Positions 44,441-55,552 of a stretch of 64,000 nucleotides of DNA are shown in pieces (within the stretch, counting starts at the first letter, position 1; the number at the start of each line of letters is the position of its first letter). Where the stretch lies: assembly GCA_963848825.1 (NCBI GenBank), contig CAWKFA010000010.1, forward strand, positions 124,001 through 188,000, read 5' to 3'. Both the position numbers and the translations under genes were made by a program. The stretch comes from CAVVSQ01 sp963848825. GTDB taxonomy: Bacteria; Planctomycetota; Planctomycetia; Gemmatales; Gemmataceae. The notes below the pieces were generated by a model, which ran no database searches, was not told the origin of the DNA, and worked only from the letters and a program-made list of their open reading frames with translations.

Positions 44441-46784
44441 ATGCGGCGCCCGGTTTCCTTGATGCCTGGCCTATTTGAACTTGCAGTCTTAATTTTCTGT
44501 TATGGGCTTCTAGCCGTCCCCGCGACTGCGGACGACGAGTTGAGCGGAGCACAGATGTACCGGCAGCTATGTGCCCGTTGCCACGGTGCGGAGGGGGAGG
44601 GCACCAGGACGGAATACCCGCAACCGCTCGTCGGCAAACGTTCAGTCGAGCAGCTCGGGCGCTATATCGCCAAATCCATGCCCGAGGATAAGCCGGGAAC
44701 GCTATCGGCCCCCAAGGCCGAGAAGGTGGCTGCTTACATTTATGATGCTTTTTACTCGCCAGCGGCCCAGGCACGACAAAAACCGCCGCGTGTCGAACTC
44801 GCCCGGCTTACCGTGCACCAATACCGCAATGCTGTCGCCGACCTGCTGGCCAGTTTTAGTCCCCCGGTGAGCACGATTCTGCTCGGCGAGGGGACCGGCC
44901 TTCGAGGCGATTACTTCAAGGGCAAGTTGCGCAATTCGCAAAAAGCGACGCCGGCGTGACGGCGCATCGACCCAGTCGTGCGCCGGTTGAAGTTGGCCCG
45001 GCGAGCGACGATGTCAAGGAGCTCGACGCCGAAGAATTCGCCGTGCGCTGGGAAGGTTCCCTGTTAGCGCCGGACACGGGTGAATATGAGTTTTTGATCC
45101 GCACCGACCAATCCGGCAAGCTTTGGGTAAACGACAATAAGCAGCCCCTTGTTGACGCCTCGGTCAAGTCGGGGAATGACACGGAATTCCGGGGCTCAAC
45201 TTATCTCGTGGCCGGCCACGCCTACCCGCTGCGCATCGAGTTTTCCCGTACGAAGCTTGGTGTGCAAAAAAATGACAAGCCCAAGGCGCCCCCTGTGAAG
45301 GCTTTCTTTGCGCTGGAATGGAAGAGGCCGCGGCGTGCGCTGGAGGTGGTCGCGCAACGTCACCTTTTCCCGGCCTCGACTTCCCCAGTCTTCGTCGTGC
45401 GCACGCCCTTTCCGCCCGACGACCGCAGTGCCGGCTATGAGCGTGGCACCGCCGTGTCGAAGGAGTGGCTGGATGCCGCGACGGAAGGCGCCCTTGAGGT
45501 AACGACCTACATCGCGGCCAATTTGGCCGACCTGGCTGGCGTCGCCGCCGGCGCGACCGATCGTTCGCGACGCCTTCGCGACTTTTGCGCGGTTTTCGCG
45601 GAACGTGCGTTCCGCCGGCCGCTCACAGCCGAGCAGCGCGCAGCTTTATGTCGATCACCCGTTCGAGACAGCCAGCGATCTCGATACCGCCGCCAAGCGC
45701 TCGGTTTTGATGACGCTCACGTCGCCGCGCTTTCTTTATCGAGAGGTTGGTAAGGCCGACAGGACGAACAACTCTTTCGATACTGCCGCCCGACTCTCCT
45801 TTGGGCTCTGGGACTCCTTGCCGGATCGCCAACTTGCCAGGGCTGCCGTGGAGGGAAACCTGACGAACCGCGCACAGAATTGTCGCCCAGGCCGAGCGGA
45901 TGTTAAAAGACCCGCGTGCCCGCGCCAAGATCAACGACTTTTTTCTGTTATGGCTCAAAGTTGAGCAACCCGGCGACCTGGCCAAGGACAACAAGCTCTT
46001 TCCGGGGTTCGATCCCGCTGTCGGCTCGGACTTGCGGACATCTCTTGAGCTCTTCCTTGACGATATTGTCTGGTCGGAGAAATCTGACTTTCGCCAGTTG
46101 TTGCTGGCGGATTCTATTTACATGAATGGACGATTGGCCCAGTTCTATCAAGCCCCGCTCGCGCCTGAGGCGTCTTTTCAGAAAATCGCCTTCAAACCCG
46201 AGGAACGGTGTGGCGTGTTGACGCACCCCTATTTAATGGCGACGTTCGCCTATCCGAAAGATAGCTCGCCCATCCACCGGGGTGTTTTCCTGGCGCGCAA
46301 TGTACTGGGCTTGCCGCTGCGACCACCGGCCGACGCCTTTACGCCTCTGGCCGCCGACTTGCACCCGGACCTTACCACCCGCGAGCGCGTCGCTCTCCAG
46401 ACTCGCCCCCAGGCATGCCAGTCTTGCCATGCCGTCATCAATCCGCTGGGTTTTGTCTTCGAGCGTTACGATGCCATTGGCCGGTTTCGCGCTGAGGAGA
46501 AGGGCCGGCCCATCGACGGCACGGGCGCCTATCAAACACGCGACGGCAAAGTCGCGCACTTCGCGGGCGTGGCCGATTTGGCGCGGTTTTTGGCCGATAG
46601 CGAGGAAGTCCACGAGGCCTTTGTCGCGCAGTTCTTTCACCATCTGGTCAAACAACCGATTCGCGCCTTTGGCGTAACTCAACTCGCCGACCTGCGACAA
46701 TTTTTCGTGGATCATCAATTTAACATGCAACAGTTGGCAGTCGAAATCATGGCGCGGACCGCCTTGGAGACGACCGCGGATTAG
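44441..46784 (+). CDS. DUF1592-type cytochrome-domain protein with PA14-like insert, copy C (three frameshifts)
   Basis: ATG 44441 gives a signal segment (MPGLFELAVLIFCYGLLAVPATA). A cytochrome c module follows (CARCHGAEGEGTR, YIAKSMPEDKPG), then VELARLTVHQYRNAVADLL (DUF1587). A PA14-like domain comes next after a break near 44945 (WEGSLLAPDTGEYEFLIRTDQSGKLWVND...AGHAYPLRIEFSRTK). Then ERAFRRPLTAEQRA (DUF1595), a break near 45640 and one near 45870, the DUF1592 core (FDTAARLSFGLWDSLPDRQLARA), CQSCHAVINPLGFVFERYDAIG (DUF1588) and a degenerate DUF1585. About 780 residues. Unlike copies A and B it has no DUF1552 partner and stands alone before the convergent uvrA. Confidence 0.85.
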
Positions 46785-46791
46785 GCCCCGT

Positions 46792-49700
46792 CTACTTGCC
46801 AAACACTTCGCGAAAGCCGCGCAGATGGGCAGTCAGCAATTCCGTCAGTTTCCGCGGCTGCAGATGATTTTCATGTAAAAAGGTCAGGCATATGACGTCG
46901 CCGTTATCACGCGGTTTAAGGGCAGGGTGCGCCGCCAGGGTGTCAATCTGGCTCAGGTTGAACTGGCCTTTTTTACCCAGGAACCGGCAATCGAGAGCGT
47001 CCGCCCGCTTGGTGCGCCGCTGGGCCCAGGCACGCGTGATGCCCGGCACGCGCAGGCTGATGGCTACTCGATTGTCCCAGGCGATTTCTATTTTGGGCTC
47101 AATCGCGCGAACCAGCGCCAGCAAGCGTGGCAGCAGCACGCGGTCCCATGTTAACTTCTGGCCCGCTGGAAACCCTTTCTCCCCCAGGTGCCAGCGCTCG
47201 CCGTTTACTTTCCAGGGCATGAGGTCTTCCGGTTTGGTTTGCATGCGCTTCAGATTGAGGTGGAAAGATTGCACGGCCCGCCGCAGGAACTCGCCAAATG
47301 CCGGCGTGTCGATTTCGCTCAGGCGGTGAACCAACAGCCATACTTCCTGCCAGGGCCCCTTGCGGTTGGCCACGTGCACCCGCGGCTCACGGCCATAGAT
47401 TTCGACGCCGGCGGTGTTATCCAGGGTGGGGATTCCCAGGGCGCTATCGAGGTCATCCTGTTTAAAGGTGTTCTTGGCCACGCGAAACACCAGGCGCACG
47501 AGCCATTCCATGCCGGTATGGGCGTGAAAAAACCAGCCCTGGCTCTTGATGGCCCCGGCGATCTCGACGGTCGTCGGGTGCCGCCAGTTGGTGTCCGCGA
47601 ACTTGCCCAGCTCCTGGATTTGTTCCTCCACGCTTTGCAGGACCTCGCCTTCCCAGCGGCAGCGCTGCCCCTGATGCGAGACGCGCAGCTCCGTGTGCCA
47701 GCGCCGGCCTTCGGTCTCCCAGGGCATGGCGGCATCCTTGCCAAACTTTTCCAGGGCGATGTCGCCCATTTGTTTTTGCTCGAGCGCGTGCGGATCATGG
47801 CGCGGGCGAATGACATGCGGTCCGGCAGCGAGCACTTCGCGCAGAAATTGCGCGGTATGAGACGCCTCTCCATGCTGCGCGACAAGTTCCGGCGTGCCCT
47901 CGACGACAACGCGCCCGCCGTCAGCGCCCGCCTCCGGGCCCATCTCGATGACCCAGTCGGCCGTCTTGATGACATCGAGGTTGTGTTCGACCACGATCAC
48001 CGTATTGCCCAGATCAACCAGGCGATTGAGCACCTCGAGCAACTTACGAATGTCGTCAAAATGCAGGCCCGTCGTGGGTTCATCCAGGATGTAGAGCGTT
48101 CGCCCCGTGTTGGGGCGGCCCAGCTCGGCCGCCAGTTTGACGCGCTGGGCCTCGCCCCCCGATAGCGTTGGTGCCGGCTGGCCCAGGGCGAGATAATCGA
48201 GCCCCACGTCCGCCAGCGTTTGCAGCACCCGGCGAATCTTGGGAATGTTGCCGAAAAGGTCCAGACCCTCATGCACGCGCATGCGCAAGACGTCCGCAAT
48301 ACTTTTGCCCTTGTAACGCACCGCCAGGGTCTCGGGGTTGTAGCGACTTCCCTGGCAAACATCACATTCCACCCAGACGTCGGGCAAAAAGTGCATCTCG
48401 ATTTTCTTTTGGCCATTGCCCTCGCAGGCCTCGCAACGGCCCCCCGGCTTGTTGAAGCTAAACCGCTTCGCCTGGTAGCCACGTACGCGTGATTCGGGGA
48501 GCTGCGCGAAAAGCTGGCGAATGAGATCGAAGACGCCGGTATAGGTGGCGGGATTGGAGCTTGGTGAATTGCCCAGCGGATCCTGATCGACGTTGATGAT
48601 TTTGTCGATTGCCTCCACACCCACGATCGTATCATGAGCGCCGATGGCCACCCCGGCCCGGTGCAGTTTCTTGGCCAGGGCGCAATACAGGATTTCGTAA
48701 ACGAGCGAACTTTTTCCCGAGCCGCTCACGCCCGAGACGGCGATAAAGGCGCCGAGAGGAAAAGCCACATCGATGTTTTTGAGATTATTTTGCCGCGCCC
48801 CTTTTACCACCAGCCTGGAGACCCCCTTGCCGGACGCGCCCGCCATTGCTTGACCGGCATGGCCACACGGTCGGCGGTTCGTGGGAACGGCGATGGCCTT
48901 CTTGCCACTTAGATATTGCCCGGTAAGTGAGTTTTTGGCCCGGTTGATCTGCCGCGGCGTGCCAGCCGCGGTGATTTCACCGCCCTGGTCGCCGGCGCCA
49001 GGCCCAAAATCGAGCAAGTGATCGGCGGCAGCGATAACTTCGCGGTCATGTTCGACGAGAACGAGGGTATTGCCGAGGTCGCGAAGGTTTTTTAGTGCCT
49101 TGAGGAGGCGCCGGTTGTCCCGTGGATGCAGGCCGATCGTCGGTTCATCGAGCACGTAGAGAACGCCGGTCAGGCCGCTGCCAATCTGACTGGCCAAACG
49201 AATTCGTTGCGACTCGCCGCCGGAGAGGGTAGGGGTGCCGCGCCAACGTAAGGTAATCGAGGCCAACATCCACGAGAAATTGCAGGCGGTTCTTGATCTC
49301 GCGCAAGACCTCGCCGGCGACTTGCTGGTGCTCTTTCGAAGGCTTCAGGTTTTTGAAGAATGTCAATGTCTGTCCCAGGGGCCAATCACAGAGCTCGCCC
49401 AGCGTGTGGGTGAAGAATCGGCAAGCGGCCGCGTCGTCGCGCAGCCGCGAACCCTGACAATGGGTGCAGGGAACGTCGCTGACCAGGTAGTCCAGCTTCT
49501 GGCGGTAAATGAAACTGACCCGCGACGCTTCGCTCAGCGCCGGCATCACTCCCTTATATTGGAAGGCGATGCCGCTCAGGCTTTTCGCGGTCGCACGCCC
49601 ACGCTTGCGGCCTGCCGTCGAGCCGTCGAGGTTCAACCATTTCTCTCCCGTGCCATAAAGCAGCAAGCGTTGATGCTTTGGCTCCAATTTGTCGAAGGGG

Positions 49701-52700
49701 ACGTCCAGGCTAAAGCCGCCGTGTTGCGCGAGTGCCTCCGCGAATCGTGTAAAGGGTTGTTCGGGCCCCAGCGTTGGCCACGCCGCCATGGCGCCGGCAC
49801 GCAGCGAAAGACGGCCATCGCGCACCAGCACCGCCGGGTTGGCCCCCTTTTGCGCGCCCAGGCCTTCGCACGCCGGGCACCAGCCGAGCGGACTGTTAAA
49901 ACTGAAATGGTGAGGATTGAGAGGCTCGAAGCTTCGTCCGCACTGGTCGCAGGCATAGTGCTGGCTGAAGCGGTCGGTGCGCCATTGCTCCTCCGGCACT
50001 TCATCGTCAACGTGGGCGACGTGCATGACGCCACGACCCAGATCAAGCGCTGTTTCGACGGCATCGGCGAGCCGGCCGCGCTGGTTATGGCGCACCACAA
50101 GACGATCGACGATTACTTCCACGCTATGTTTACGGCGATGGTCAATCGCCGGCGGGTCGCTCACATTGAACGCCTGTTGATCGACGCGCATGCGCACGAA
50201 GCCGGAACGACGAATTTCCTCGAAGAGCGTATCGTATTTCTCCTGGCCGCGACGTTCGAGGGGCGCCAGCAGGTAAAGCTTGGTCCCCTCGGGCAAGTGC
50301 ATGATTTTTTCGATGATCTCGTCGGCGGATTGCGTGCCGATGGGAATCTGGCACGCGGGACAGTAGGGCTGGCCCAGGCGCGCATAGAGGATGCGCAGAT
50401 AATCATAAATCTCGGTGACGGTGCCCACGGTGGAGCGCGGGCTCTTACTGGTGGTTTGCTGTTCGATGCTGATGGCGGGGGACAGGCCGCTGACATGCTC
50501 GACGCGCGGCTTTTGCATCTGGCCGAGAAATTGCCGCGCGTAAGACGACAACGACTCGACATAGCGGCGTTGGCCCTCGGCAAAAATCGTATCCAGTGCG
50601 AGGGAGCTTTTGCCGGAACCGCTCGGCCCACAGCATACTGTCATGCGGTCGCGGGGCAGGGCGACGTCGATGTTTTTCAAATTGTGCTGCTGCGCTCCCT
50701 TGACGACGAGGTGTGTGAGCGGTGGCAACGGCTCCGTTTTAAGCGGCCGGCTGGCCGGGCCCCGGTCCGCAGTGCCGTCAAGCAACGGTCGCAACGCCAG
50801 GCCCGTGTAAGAAGCAGCGCAGGCAGCTACTTGTTCGGGCGTACCGGCACTGACAAGGTTGCCCCCGCCCGAACCGCCATCCGGCCCGAGATCGAGCACC
50901 CAATCCGCCGTTTTGATAACGTCCAAATTGTGTTCGATGACGACAACCGTATTGCCCGCCACGACGAAACTATGCAATACCTGCAATAATTTTTGGATGT
51001 CGTCGAAATGCAGGCCCGTGGTCGGTTCGTCCAGGATATAGACCGTCTTGCCGGTACCGCGCCGGCATAGCTCGCGGGCCAGCTTGATGCGCTGGGCTTC
51101 GCCTCCCGAAAGGGTAGGGGAGGCCTGGCCCAATTTCATGTAGTCAAGGCCGACGTCATGGAGGGTCTGGAGCATGACGCGGACCTTGGGCACGTTGGTG
51201 AAGTGTTCGAGGGCTTCCTGGACATCCATCTCCAGGACGTCGCGGATATTTTTGTCCTTGAAGCGAATCTGCAAGGTCTCACGATTGAAGCGCCTCCCTT
51301 CGCACACGGGACACGTGACCCAGACGTCGGCCAGGAAGTCCATCTCCAGCCGGGTGGAACCATTGCCTTCGCACGCTTCGCAACGCCCGCCCGGCTTGTT
51401 GAAGCTGAACCGGCCCGCCTTGTAGCCCCGTACCTTGGCCTCCGCCATCCGGGCGTAAAGATCGCGGATCTGATCGAATACCTTGATATAGGTGGCCGGA
51501 TTGGAGCGTGGCGTACGGCCAATCGGCGACTGGTCGATGTCGATGACCTTGTCGATGTGCTCGGCGCCGAGGAGCGCATCGAAACGGCCCACCGCAGTTG
51601 ACGAAACCTTTTCCGTGGGCTGGTCCGCATCGTCTCCCTCGTCCGTCTCCGACGCCTGGGCGAGCGTTTTCAGCCCATCCTTGAGGATGTCGTTGATCAG
51701 CGAAGACTTACCCGAGCCGCTCACGCCGGTCACGCAGATAAAGAGGCCCAGGGGAATCGAGACATCAATATTTTTGAGGTTATTATGCCGGGCGCCGACG
51801 ATGCGAATGGAGTTGCCATCGGCGTGCCGCCGTGTCGCGGGAATGGCAATCTGCTTGGCCCCGGATAAATATTGGCCGGTGAGACTGGCGCGGTTCGCGA
51901 GCAGGTCTTCGAACGAGCCGGCGGCCACGACTTCGCCGCCGCGCACGCCCGGGCCAGGCCCAAAATCGACGATATAATCCGCCGCCCGCATGGTGTCTTC
52001 ATCATGTTCCACGACCAGGACCGTGTTGCCCATGTCGCGGAGCTTTTGCAGGCTGCCAAGGAGGCGCTCGTTGTCCCGCGGGTGTAAACCGATACTGGGC
52101 TCGTCGAGAATATAGAGAACACCGACCAGGCCCGACCCAATTTGGCCGGCGAGACGAATACGCTGCGACTCGCCTCCGGACAGGGTGGGCGCCGTGCGGT
52201 CGAGCGATAAATAATGCAAGCCGACGTTGAGAAGGAAGCCGACGCGGGCGCGGATTTCTTTTAGGACTTCGCTGGCGATGGTTAGTTGCACCGCATCCAG
52301 ACTACTTTCGAGCGGCCCGGTCTCCGGGTCGAGCCATGGGGCCAACTCGCCGAGGGGCAGGGCAGCGATCTCAACGAGCGTACGCCCGCCAACACGAACG
52401 GCGCGAGCCTGGGGGTTGAGGCGCTGTCCATGGCAAACCGTGCAAGCGCGCCACCCGCATATATTTTTCGAGCTGCAGCCGGCGCGGTCCGGATGCGGTT
52501 TTTTTGAAGCTGCTCAGCAGTTGCGGAATAATGCCTTCCCACTTTTCGCCATGTTTCCAGGTGCCGCCCCCGCGCATGCGCCATTCAAACGTAATGTGTT
52601 GTTCACCGGCGCCATAGAGCAGCCAGTTGTGCTGCTGGCTGCTCAGATCGATCCAGGGCGCCTTCAGATCGATACCGAGCGTTCTACCGATCCCCTCATA

Positions 52701-53708
52701 GATGTGTTTGCGCCATCTCCCCATGCCGCGCAAGGGCCCGACAATGGGAACTGCCCCTTCATAAAAGCTGAGCCTCGGGTCGGGAATGAGTAGCGCCGGA
52801 TCGAAGCTAAAGCAGCTACCCAGGCCGTCGCAGGCGGGGCACATGCCATGCGGGCTGTTGAAGCTGAAGAGCTGAGGACTGGGCGGCTCGTAACTCTGAT
52901 TGCAATAGGTGCAAGCGTAATGGGCCGAGAGCAAAAACTCCCCGGCGGGCGCCGCCTCCTGATCGTCCCGCTCCGGATGCCGGCTATCCGCTTCCAGCGC
53001 CACGATGACGTTGCCCTCGCCCAGGACCAACGCCTGTTCAACCGCCTCGGCCAGGCGCGGCCGAACCTTTGGCTCATTGCGCAGACGATCGATGACGATT
53101 TCGATGTTGTGTTTAATTTTGCGATCAAGCTTCAAATCATCGGTGAGGCGAACCATGGCGCCGTCGACGCGGGCGCGGACGAACCCGCGTTTGAGCATGT
53201 CCTGAAAAAGATCCTTGTACTCCCCCTTCTGACCTCGCACCACGGGCGCGAGCACCAAAAAGCGCGTGCCTTCTGGCAGTGCCAGTATGCGCCCAAGGAT
53301 TTGTTCGCGCGTTTGAGCCGTGATGGGTCGATCGCACCGGGGGCAATGCCCCTGGCCGACGCGGGCGTAAAGAACGCGCAGATAATCATGAATCTCCGTG
53401 ACCGTCCCCACGGTCGAACGCGGGTTTTTGCCGGCGGACTTTTGCTGAATGCTGATCGAGGGCGACAGACCTGAGAGGTAATCGACATCGGGCTTTTGGA
53501 GTTGTCCCAAAAATTGCCGCGCATAGGAGGAGAGGGACTCGACGTAGCGGCGCTGCCCTTCGGCATAAAGCGTATCGAACGCCAGCGAGCTTTTCCCCGA
53601 ACCGCTCACTCCAGTGAAAACAATCAAGCGATTGCGCGGCAGGACAAGATCGACGTTGCGCAGATTATGTTCGCGAGCGCCGCGAATGACAATCGAATTA
53701 GTATCCAT
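46792..53708 (-). CDS. uvrA: Double-length UvrA with C-terminal extension (two frameshifts)
   Basis: About 2,304 residues. ATG 53708 opens TNSIVIRGAREHNLRNVDLVLPRN. Four ABC modules follow, each with a Walker A motif: GVSGSGKSS, GVSGSGKSSLIND, GPSGSGKSS and GVSGSGKSS. UvrA signature loops (LSGGESQRIRLA, LSGGEAQRIKLA and similar) occur four times, with Walker B LYILDEP-type motifs and zinc pairs such as CEACEGNG...CPVC. The first two modules and the last two each make a full UvrA. Breaks near 52450 and 49243 split three frames; restoring the first recovers the zinc pair ACTVCHGQ. The last ~345 residues (46792-47830) are outside any UvrA. UvrA finds bulky DNA lesions and loads UvrB; chlamydial UvrA is likewise duplicated. 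Confidence 0.92.
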
Positions 53709-53869
53709 GTGCGGATTGTATCATCGTTAAAGGAGGAACCAACCGTGCCCAAAAGGAGAGGGTGTCTGGCAAGCCGGTTTTCCGGCGCCTTTCCTATATT
53801 GTAAAGGGTTAGATGAGTTTTCGGGAACCCTCGGGCGTTTCTACACGTCCAATTGGTTAGTAACAAACC

Positions 53870-54430
53870 GTGAGCGCCGACGATCAGCCCTTGATTGCTG
53901 AATGTCTCAAAGGCCGTAGCGCGGCTTTTGGAGAACTGGTAACTCGCTACCAGGACAGGCTTTACAACACGGTTTTTCGGATGACGGCCAACGCTGAGGA
54001 TGCGCGGGACGTGGTGCAAGAGGCGTTTTTGAGCGCCTACCAATCCCTCGAGTCCTTCAAGGGTGACTCGCTGTTTTTCACCTGGCTGTATCGAATTGCA
54101 ATTAACGCCGCTATTAGCTACAAGCGAAAACAGCGGGGGCACTTGCGGTTTCACAGCGGTGCCGACGGAGCGGTGGAGCCGCCGGCCCCGGCGGAAAGCA
54201 CCCGGCCCGAACGTCTGCTCGAAATGGCCGAAGATGAAAAGCGCGTGCACGAGGCCTTGAGTAGTCTGTCGCCGGACCACCGGACCGTACTGATCATGAA
54301 AGACATGGATGGCCAAAAATATGAAGACATGGCGAGGACCCTGAAAGTTCCGATCGGGACGATCCGCAGCCGGCTGCATCGTGCCCGCCTCGAGCTTCGC
54401 GATATTTTGTTGCTTAAAGGTCCCAAGTAA
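53870..54430 (+). CDS. RpoE-type ECF sigma factor
   Basis: 186 residues from GTG 53870. Region 2 reads FGELVTRYQDRLYNTVFRMTANAEDARDVVQEAFLSAYQSLESFKGDSLFFTWLYRIAINAAISYKRK, a classic ECF pattern. Region 4 reads LSSLSPDHRTVLIMKDMDGQKYEDMARTLKVPIGTIRSRLHRARLELRDIL. It lies 29 bases before a gene for a membrane protein with an anti-sigma-like N-terminus, the standard sigma/anti-sigma pair. Frame intact. A short open frame with a perfect ribosome-binding site (about 53732-53790) lies in its leader. Confidence 0.95.
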   Translation: MSADDQPLIAECLKGRSAAFGELVTRYQDRLYNTVFRMTANAEDARDVVQEAFLSAYQSLESFKGDSLFFTWLYRIAINAAISYKRKQRGHLRFHSGADGAVEPPAPAESTRPERLLEMAEDEKRVHEALSSLSPDHRTVLIMKDMDGQKYEDMARTLKVPIGTIRSRLHRARLELRDILLLKGPK

Positions 54431-54459
54431 AGCGAGTCGAAAACTAACGAGCTCAGCGC

Positions 54460-55478
54460 ATGTTAACGGACCACGATCTTGAACTTCTGACTGGCTTTGT
54501 CGATGGCGAGCTCCAGCCGCGCCAGCGCGAAGAAGCGTTGCGTCTGTTGCATGATTCCTCGGAAGCGCGCTCGGTGCTCAAAGACTTTCAGGAAGCTGCC
54601 CACCGGATGCGCCAGTTGCCCCGGCGAAAACTGGGTGGTGATTTTGCCGGTGCCGTGGTGCTGGCAATCGCGGAACGAGGCTTGAAACCGGCAAGGGGGC
54701 GCTGCGCACAGGCCGCTGGCCGCTTTGGACGCGCTATGCCGTGGCGGCGGTTTTGCTGCTCGCCGCCGGGGTAGGGGCTTACTTTGCCTGGCGCGGGTCG
54801 CCGGATCAGGCCATGGCACCGATGGCCAGCTCCAGTTCAGGCAGATTTAGTTTTAAAGAGTTGGCGGACGAACCGAAACGCGTCCAGCTGGCCAAACAAA
54901 TAAAAAAGGAGACAGCAGTCCATTTGGCGCTGACGGTACGTGACAACGCCAAGGCGGTGGGCCATCTTCAGGACGTGATGAAGAGCCAGGGCATCAAGAT
55001 GATAGTGGATGATGCCACGCGCGCCAGGCTCGACGCCACCTCGCCTGGAAAAACCGAATTCCTGATCTACGCCGAAAACATCCAGACCGACGAGTTGGCC
55101 GCGATGCTGCGCCAGCTAGGTGACGACGCCCGCAACCCGTCAGCTCCGAAAACCACTTTCGAGTTCATGGTGGTCAAATCACTCTCCACGGGTGACCGCG
55201 AGAATTTGGCCGGGCTGTTAGGCGTCACGGCTTCGGAATTGCAAACGGCAACGGGGAAGGATGAGTCCAATCTGTTTGAGGACACCATCATCGCGGCGCC
55301 GTCTGACAAATCCAGGAAGCTGCTTGCCAACTCCCCGGTGCCCCTTGAGCGTTTCGCCATGGTCATGGCCAATGACGCAGGCAAGGCGGGTGCCGCTGAC
55401 GTACGGAGGTTTCTCGCGTCGCGCCGCCCGCAACAGCCCGGCACCGTGCAAGTCTTGATCGTGATTCGGCAGGCCTGA
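54460..55478 (+). CDS. Transmembrane anti-sigma factor-like protein (one frameshift)
   Basis: The N-terminal 75 residues (LTDHDLELLTGFVDGELQPRQREEALRLLHDSSEARSVLKDF) match the helical sigma-binding part of anti-sigma factors, with the GELQP turn but without the Zn Cys/His set. After a break near 54695 the frame gives a transmembrane helix (YAVAAVLLLAAGVGAYFAW) and a roughly 215-residue outer domain with TAVHLALTVRDNAKAVGHLQDVM and TFEFMVVKSLSTGDRENLAGLLGV. About 339 residues. It should hold the upstream sigma factor at the membrane until an envelope signal frees it. The outer domain is unlike the usual RseA one, and I do not recognise it. Confidence 0.8.
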
Positions 55479-55552
55479 TCTGGCACTTTTTCCGCTTTTT
55501 GATAGACTCTGCTGTTGGCGCATCCATCACCATGAGGTCAAGGGGTCCTTAG

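Noticed and set aside
49235..50989. A 584-codon open frame on the plus strand opposite uvrA
   Set aside because: It is antisense to well-conserved UvrA domains; GC-rich codon use opens this shadow frame, and it shows no domain.
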